A stretch of 64,000 nucleotides of DNA from Brachynemurus nebulosus (Eukaryota; Arthropoda; Insecta; Neuroptera; Myrmeleontidae), in the NCBI GenBank assembly GCA_035578155.1, contig JAPWDM010000001.1:10391543-10455542 (forward strand), in the 5' to 3' direction. Each line of letters starts with the position of its first letter. The stretch's first letter is position 1. This document shows, piece after piece, positions 57,869-64,000 of the stretch. A program made the position numbers and the translations under genes. The notes under the pieces were generated by a model. That model did no database searches. It was given only the letters and a program-made list of their open reading frames with translations, and was not told the DNA's origin.

Positions 57869-58273
57869 TTCCGCTACTTTAGTAGTTAGGCTATTGACTA
57901 TGTACAAAAAAACAGGGGGAAAGGAAACTAATTCGTAACGGGTGTTTTATTGTTTCATATGTTCAGCGGTATCCCAAAGATGATAAATTCACAAAGTTCT
58001 ACTAAATTTAGACGTGGGTTTTTACGATCGACGTAAATTTATCAACCCTTAAGTTTTTTAACTATAACTCAAAAACTATGCATTTTTCGTAAATACATAT
58101 GATATGATTTTTTGTAATTGTTAATTTACGTCGTTCGTAAAAACCCACGCCCAAAAATAGCACTTTGTAAATTTATCATCTTTGAGGTACAACTGAATTT
58201 ATGAAACAATAAAACATCTGTTACGAATTAGTTCCTTATTCAACTACATAGTCAATAGTCAAAAGTCCCGGAA
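57869..58273. repeat. Palindromic element, arms ~190 bp
   Basis: The left arm has CTATTGACTATGTA, AACTAATTCGTAACGGGTGT, AAGATGATAAATT and CGTGGGTTTTTACGA. The right arm has the complements in reverse order, ending CTACATAGTCAATAG and CCGGAA. Only ~50 bp of spacer lies between the arms (near 58050-58110). Probably a foldback-type MITE. Confidence 0.85.
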
Positions 58274-58939
58274 GCAAAAAATTAGAATTTTATGGATTAT
58301 AATTTTTGTAATTAGTAGTTTTTTAATGACAGGGATATTTCTAACAAACTACTGGTGTTATATAATTTTTTTTGGTATAAACATCAGCCACAATTTCTTC
58401 AAATCAGTACTTTTTTTAGTTCTTGTTTCTATTGTCAATAAAATTTTAGTTGGCACTTTAGAAACTATAGAACTCAGGTAGATAATTCTATCATATGAAA
58501 AATTACATAATCTCTAAAAATAATTACATTAGAAATAATTTTCAAAAATTTTCAAATAAACAATTTTTATATAATTTTCTAAAATTATATAAAAAAATAC
58601 AAACTTCTCAAACTTGAAACTTTTACAGCTAATAGTTCTATAGTGAATTACATAAGAACAAAAAAACTAAAGGTGGATCTTTTATCCTTTTAAAAATTTT
58701 GCAACACTCTTTACAATTAGGTAATATTATGTAAGATCAAAAAATCTGAGGCATGCCATTGTGATAATTTTGGATTTTATTTTGTCTTGTAGGTACCTAT
58801 AAGATTAATAGGGTTAGATACGTTTGCGTAATACTTGTTTTCAGCCGAAAAACAGTTCCAAAGGAAACTTAAAATAGCCGCTCGCAAAAGTATAACCTAA
58901 AAAATTTTTAACCCTACTAGTGCACTCACCTAGTATTGG
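58274..58939. other. Unassigned AT-rich sequence
   Basis: No gene recognised. Confidence 0.4.
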
Positions 58940-58947
58940 GGAATAAC

Positions 58948-59137
58948 CAGGGCCAGCGAGAGGGTAGAGCAGGTGAGACAACTGTCCCGGGGCCCGGGTC
59001 TAAAAAGGGGCCCCGTAGCCTCAATTAGGGGCCTGCTGAAAGTGAGACATCGTTTTTTCTTTTTTATCGTCATTTGTATTTTGGAGAAAAAATTTTTTGT
59101 TGTCCCCGGGCGCCCGTCATTTCTCTCGCCGGTCCTG
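58948..59137. mobile_element. hAT MITE family E, copy 3 (190 bp, perfect 8-bp target duplication)
   Basis: Starts CAGGGCCAGCGAGAGGGTAG and ends CTCTCGCCGGTCCTG. GGAATAAC flanks both sides (58940-58947, 59138-59145) without mismatch, which fixes the hAT-type 8-bp duplication for the family. The interior matches 32505-32700 closely. Overlapping frames on both strands (58930-59184, 58973-59194) are artefacts. Confidence 0.95.
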
Positions 59138-59145
59138 GGAATAAC

Positions 59146-59609
59146 TGGTAAAAAATTAGAAAAATCAAGAATGTTGAGTAACATGGCTGTGTGATTTTGA
59201 TGGATTGATCTTAATACAAAATCTTGTAATCATTTAAATTGTACCACAGTTACAGCGCAATTTATTGCAGAAAAAAATTATAATATGTTGCGAACTATAT
59301 TTTTTTAGCTTCGAAATATTTTTTTTTTGTCAGTTTTTTTACGGTCCTTGTCCTTCAAGCAAAATAGACTTCAGTGTGTACTTGTTAGATAACCTTTGAG
59401 ACGGAACAGTCTTTCACTTACTATTTTCTTTTCAATGCTATAAATTCATATACGACATACAAATAAAGTAAAACCCAAAAACTAATATGAGAATTTTAAA
59501 ATTTTCACATAAATCTAAAATATCCACATTTATTAGTGTATAATATTTATGACTCACCTGAACAACAAACGGCGTCCTTACGATGCGCCAGTTTTGTAAT
59601 ACCAATATT
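59146..59609. other. Unassigned AT-rich sequence
   Basis: No gene recognised. Confidence 0.4.
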
Positions 59610-59617
59610 TTCTAAAG

Positions 59618-59993
59618 CAGCGCATCCCAAACTATGTTCCGCGGAGCACTAGTGTTCTGCACACAGTGTTCTACTAAAATTATGAAACTGAGGTTAAAGA
59701 ACCGCGTAGCAAATTTAAAAAAAGTAAACGGTGTTATTTCAACGTTTACTTTTTTAAAATATTATCAATGATTTTGTTATTTATTGTTTGAAAGTAATTT
59801 CTAGCATTCCATCAGTCCAATTTTGAGCCACATTATTAAGTAATTGGAATCTTATTCAAACTTGGTGCATTTGTCATATAATTGCCGTAAACTATCTGTT
59901 ATACGTTAGTTCCGAAACGCTCCTACCAGGGAAAATTAATCGTTGCCATATCTTAAAAAGTGTTCCGCGATGAGAAAAGTTTGGAAGGCACTG
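59618..59993. mobile_element. hAT-like MITE, 376 bp
   Basis: Left end CAGCGCATCCCAAACTATGT then TCCGCGGAGCACT; the right end inverted is CAGTGCCTTCCAAACTTTTC then ATCGCGGAACACT. CAGTGNNTCCCAAACT with a nearby CCGCGG is a well-known hAT terminus type. Flanks TTCTAAAG and CTCTAAAA agree in six of eight bases. Non-coding. Confidence 0.82.
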
Positions 59994-60128
59994 CTCTAAA
60001 ATTTATTCAATATCGAACGAAAATGCTTGTTTAGAAAACTGCTGTCAAATCAATAAGCAAACTAATATTTTATTTTCATATATTCTTCTTATGTAAAGAA
60101 AAATATGTGTTATAATAATATACATATA

Positions 60129-61075
60129 CAGCAGAGCTTCAGGTCAGTTAACATCAGTTTTGTCAAGAGACGTCACTTTTTTCTCACTAAAGTCAAGAGG
60201 ATTTTATAGAAATAGAAAGAAACAATATTATTACATTATACATTTTTAAGACAAAGATATTATAAATTCTATAAAAGCTATATGCGTAGTAAAAAAAATA
60301 ATTACATATAGTATGATTTAAAGAAACTGGTTTGGATGTCATACGAGTATTCAAATTTAAACTTTTCTCTGCTGAATTTCAGAACTTCGCTTGTAACTTT
60401 AAGTTCATAAATGTTACTAATTATGTTTATTCAAAGTGAAAAATCGAACAATATAACAAAAACAAAGCAAAATAATGTTAGTTACATATTTTTCATGACA
60501 TAACTAAGATTGGTTATGAGCTGAACTATAAAGTCATAAATTATAAAATCTTAAAATATAAAAACGTAAACAAATCAGTGGTGTTTTTTAATAAAAATAT
60601 TTCTCTATACAAAAAGAATTTTATAATGTTGAATTCTAGAATTTTAAAAATTTTTTTCAGATATATGCAAAGCGAGTAATTTGATTGAAGGCTACTTACT
60701 CAATTCAGAGCTTCACTTAAGATAATAAATAAATTTAAATAATAAATACCAAAATACTTGAATACCAGGTACTTAATAACCAATTCGGAGAATTTGATGA
60801 ATCCAAAGCAAATCGTAGCTGCTTATATACATTGAATGAAGAACTTTTTATAACAGAAATATTTTTAATGAAATTTATACATTAGTATAAAATCGAATTA
60901 ATCCACTGGAATCCAAAGTATTAAATAGTTTGCTCTTGTATGTCACCTATGACTTAAATTATTATTTAGTCCCGATCATGTATTAAATGACCGCCACTGA
61001 TCTCAATCTGCTTGACTAAAGTTAAGTTTCACTAAAGTTTACCAAATTTTTCTTAACTTTAGTGAAGCTCCACTG
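60129..61075. mobile_element. TA-flanked TIR element (Tc1/mariner-like), ~947 bp
   Basis: Left end CAGCAGAGCTTCAGGTCAGT then TAAC; the right end inverted is CAGTGGAGCTTCACTAAAGT then TAAG. TA lies outside both ends (60127-60128, 61076-61077). Related GAGCTTCACTTAAG and ACTAAAGT phrases occur internally near 60190 and 60710 and before the right end. No transposase frame is open. Confidence 0.7.
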
Positions 61076-61077
61076 TA

Positions 61078-61747
61078 GATATAAACAGACAGGTAAATAA
61101 TACTGTAAATATGATAATATTGTACCTTATTTTCTTACCTTCACGCCATTAAACTCCGTAGACAACCAACACAGGATAATTTATTAAATTTTAAAACTAC
61201 AGAGAAAGTAATGTTAAGTTTTTAAGTAATAGTAATAAATACAACATGAGACGCTATTATTTGAGGTAGCTAAAGAAGATTTTCATCGTTATTCCGTCGC
61301 TCTAATTTAAATCATTTCCACAAAACTTAGGAAAAAGGAATTTATTTTTAGTTTGATGAGGCTGTCAAGAATTTATCAAAATCTTTCATCGTCTTAAAGG
61401 TTTTTCTCGAAAAAGACTTCGAACGTATTGGTGATAATTTAAAAAGGTATTTCGTTGATTTGATAGCAAAAATGAAGTGCTCACATCCATGTTACCCTAA
61501 TTCAGTAAATAAACGTAACTCAGATCGCCTCTATAAAGCTTGATTTGAGAATTTTTTTTAATTTGATAGCCGCATTAAGTTTAACAGAACTTAGCACCGT
61601 TTTAAAAATCGTAAATATAATGTTATAGTCATAAAATTCGAAGAAAATATCGATTTCCGAAATTGTTCTTTTTATTTTTACTAAAACTTAGAAAGAACGA
61701 TGACTAGAAAAAAGATTTCTGTTGGATAAGTCATATTTTTAATAGGT
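61078..61747. other. Unassigned AT-rich sequence
   Basis: No gene recognised. Confidence 0.4.
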
Positions 61748-61940
61748 AATGTAATAATAATAATAATAATGGGGTTTAAGGTCCGTTTTCAGACAACAGT
61801 CTACAACAGACGCCACACACATCATTATTTTTACAACTTTATTTATTCCATTACATGTTACAAATTTTACTTCATTATGATGTGGGTGGAGGACAAGGAA
61901 AGTAGTGTGAAGTCTAGGATTTGGTAGGTATGCGTCTGCA
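61748..61940 (-). repeat. Dispersed repeat family G, copy 2, with (TAA)n edge
   Basis: A (TAA)n run at 61748-61770 passes into TGGGGTTTAAGGTCCGTTTT and matches 56421-56560 beyond that. On the minus strand this reads as a unique sequence ending in (TTA)n, as in the 3' tails of some insect LINEs; that interpretation is tentative. Confidence 0.5.
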
Positions 61941-63298
61941 GCCGTCGCCTTAAGGTACTATGCCAATATTCATCTGAAATTGTGAAGGGAAACTGCAGAA
62001 AATCTGTAGTCGGTAAGCGCTTGTGCCTAAGTACGCTGGTTCAATATTTTAACAGGTATTTCGCCATTTTAATAGTAAATATGAAATGCTTACACCCAAA
62101 CTAATGTACAGTTTTAAAAATCGTACATATAATAGAGGAAAAATATAAGCTTTTAGATATAATAGAGGAGAAAGCATATAATAGAGGAGAAATTAAGCAT
62201 GTAGTGCCACAAGGAAAAAGACTTACCTCGTAGCAGCCATATTTCTGGTAGGTATTTCGTTATTTTGATAGAAAAATAAATAGCTCATACCCAAATTATC
62301 TTTACTCAACCAACCATTCCAATTTGAATCATTTCTCTAAAACTTGATTACAAAAAAAAATGTAAAAAAAAAAACTTAATTTGATGACGTCAACAAGTTT
62401 ATTAAATTTTTTTAGTGCCTTAAAATCCGTAAAATAAATTCATTTAATGAATCTTATGTTTGGACATGCATCAACTAGGATCAGTTAAATAATTACAGAA
62501 TTGTACGCGAAAGATTTCCAAACACGAAATTAAAACTGTTCAGGAAGCTCTGAAATGTAAAACGCAAGTAGAAATTTTTATTTTGAAGGTAAAAAATTTC
62601 CTCGCTTTACAAATATTTGGCACAGTGGTTCTGTCACTTTGGCAGAATCGGAAACCAAAATCGTTCTGATTACACCTACTATTAAAATTCGAATGTAATT
62701 AAACTGAATCGTAAAATCGAAAAAATATTCAAAGGTATTAAAATTTGAAAAAATAAAAATTAATTATTCAAAAAAAAAAGTATCAATTAACTTATTCAGC
62801 TTTTAATAAAAACTGAAATCAATACAATACACAATATACCTACACACCAAAATATATTTTTAAATTTGAGATAATTAAAATGTATAATAATGTATCTTTT
62901 GACTCCCCTTTAATCAATCACTCTCTTTGATGATCATAAAATAAATATTATTTTATATACATTTGTTTTGTACTTCACGCTTCATCAGGTACTTGTGAAA
63001 CTTCAGCCACCTTCGACGTTAATGATATATTATTGAGTTTGTGTATCTGACTCACATGTTTGTGTCCTATCACCTCAATAAACTATATAACACATAACAC
63101 GGGAGATTAATATTGTTGTATTTGTATAGAACTTCGGTAGAATAAACGTAAAGGCAATATCATACAACTTGAACAACATTTTCGCTCTCTTACACATTTA
63201 TTTGTTTTACACGCTTTATTGGAGCATAAATTTATATCACCTATATTACATTTATATACTAATTTACATATATACAATTTAATGATATTATTTTCTTA
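61941..63298. other. Unassigned sequence
   Basis: No gene recognised. Local phrases TATAATAGAGGAGAAA repeat three times near 62130-62190, and 62530-62650 matches 57775-57880. Confidence 0.4.
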
Positions 63299-63420
63299 CA
63301 GAGTCGGCCCAACCAAGAAGGGGGTCCGGTGCAAAATAAACTTGTGGGGCCTTGAAACAAATTTGGTATAACACTTTAATAATGCATTTTACGTTTTTTA
63401 CATTTACATAACTTCGTAGT
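63299..63420 (+). mobile_element. Possible left end of a hAT-type element
   Basis: CAGAGTCGGCCCAACC followed by GGGGTCCGGTGCAAAATAAA and GTGGGGCCTTG resembles hAT termini with GC-rich subterminal sequence. No matching right end or duplication was found before the window ends, so this is tentative. Confidence 0.35.
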
Positions 63421-63596
63421 CAGGGATAGAATGACCTAGATGGAAATGGTTTGACAATTCTGAACAAAACACAGATTTTTATGGGACTGTGATTGTTTAA
63501 CAAAGCTACTGGCATAATATAGGTATTTTTATATTTAAAATTTCAACTGCAACGAAAAGACGCATATTCATTTGTAATTTTTAATTCGTTTTTTTT

Positions 63597-63830
63597 AGAT
63601 CTTTTGGTATAGAACCGCTTAAACTTGACTACTTTTGGTATAGAACTGCTGTAACCTTACTACTTTTAGTATCGAATTATTGTGACCCTACTACTTTTTG
63701 TACAGAACTACTGTGATTGTACTTACTTTTGATACCGAATCAATGTAACCTTACTACTTTTGCCAAAGAACCGCTGTAATCTTACTACTTTTGTGTACAG
63801 AACCGCCGTAACCTTACTACTTTTAGGATG
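63597..63830 (+). repeat. Minisatellite, ~34-bp unit, seven to eight copies
   Basis: The unit is approximately TACTTTTGGTATAGAACCGC followed by TGTAACCTTAC. Copies start near 63599, 63631, 63660, 63692, 63727, 63761 and 63791 with scattered substitutions and a few indels. There are no unique spacers between conserved repeats, so it is not a CRISPR-like structure. Confidence 0.9.
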
Positions 63831-64000
63831 AAACTGATTTATGCCCGATTTCATGCTTTACCTATTGCGTTCTGATGTTTTATGTCTTCTTTGGTTCTGG
63901 ACGCAACACGCAGGGGCACAAGAGTGGGGGGGGGGGGGGGTTATAGTGGGTATACTAGGCTTTGCATACCTCGCCAAGGAATCCTACACTCTGCTTATAA
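63831..64000. other. Window end with a poly-G run
   Basis: No gene recognised. A run of 15 G lies at 63926-63940, unusual in this AT-rich DNA and prone to sequencing length error. Confidence 0.6.

Noticed and set aside
63597..63830. CRISPR-like regular repeats
   Set aside because: Units are directly adjacent and diverged, with no unique spacers, in a eukaryotic context.

Overview
This window looks like intergenic or intronic DNA from an AT-rich animal genome, most probably an insect. The order cannot be fixed from what is visible. The grounds are very AT-rich sequence, long (TA)n tracts, no long open reading frame, and a transposon mix typical of insects: hAT/ZMYM1-like, pogo-like, piggyBac-like and PIF/Harbinger-like elements, canonical small Helitrons, and a DINE-1-like (Helentron-related) family. 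I recognise no intact host protein gene. The only recognisable protein remnants are a frameshifted hAT transposase C-terminus (22550-23007, minus) and a Psq-type helix-turn-helix N-terminus of a pogo-like transposase (43479-43694, minus).

Layout. 0-12 kb: a palindromic foldback element, a TA-flanked MITE, a LINE-like (ATT)n tail, a 428-bp MITE with a perfect 10-bp target duplication, and a palindrome between two (TA)n tracts. 13.9-15.6, 24.8-27.0 and 39.9-41.6 kb: three copies of one large repeat with subterminal inverted repeats, ~160-bp internal repeats, a (TA)n tract and a terminal hairpin, as in DINE-1/HINE elements. The second copy carries a nested 512-bp Helitron, and the first copy preserves its empty site. 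18.4-21.2 kb: a possibly related element built on a 120-bp tandem repeat. 22.4-24.6 kb: two hAT elements. 28.9-31.3 kb: two tandem copies of a TIR element sharing one CAG. 32-37.8 kb: hAT and PIF-like MITEs and a TIR element. 42.3-44.9 kb: a TA-flanked transposon with a second, pogo-like transposon inside it. 45.7-48.7 kb: a PIF-like MITE and a piggyBac-like element.

50.5-54.4 kb is the most unusual part. Six copies of a 350-bp unit, each with an intact tRNA-like gene (anticodon GGT, good A and B boxes, a T5 terminator), lie in two opposing arrays. The whole block is flanked by 11-12-bp direct repeats. One unit is split by a 1,900-bp TG...CA element with a 4-bp target duplication. 54.9-63.4 kb holds more nested or isolated DNA transposons: a Helitron with ~145-bp repeats, hAT MITEs and a TA-flanked element. 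The window ends with a ~34-bp minisatellite and a poly-G run.

No pathway or operon is present. The elements relate to each other by nesting and target-site choice, which gives a partial insertion chronology. All family names come from reading termini, target duplications and motifs by eye. No database search was possible.
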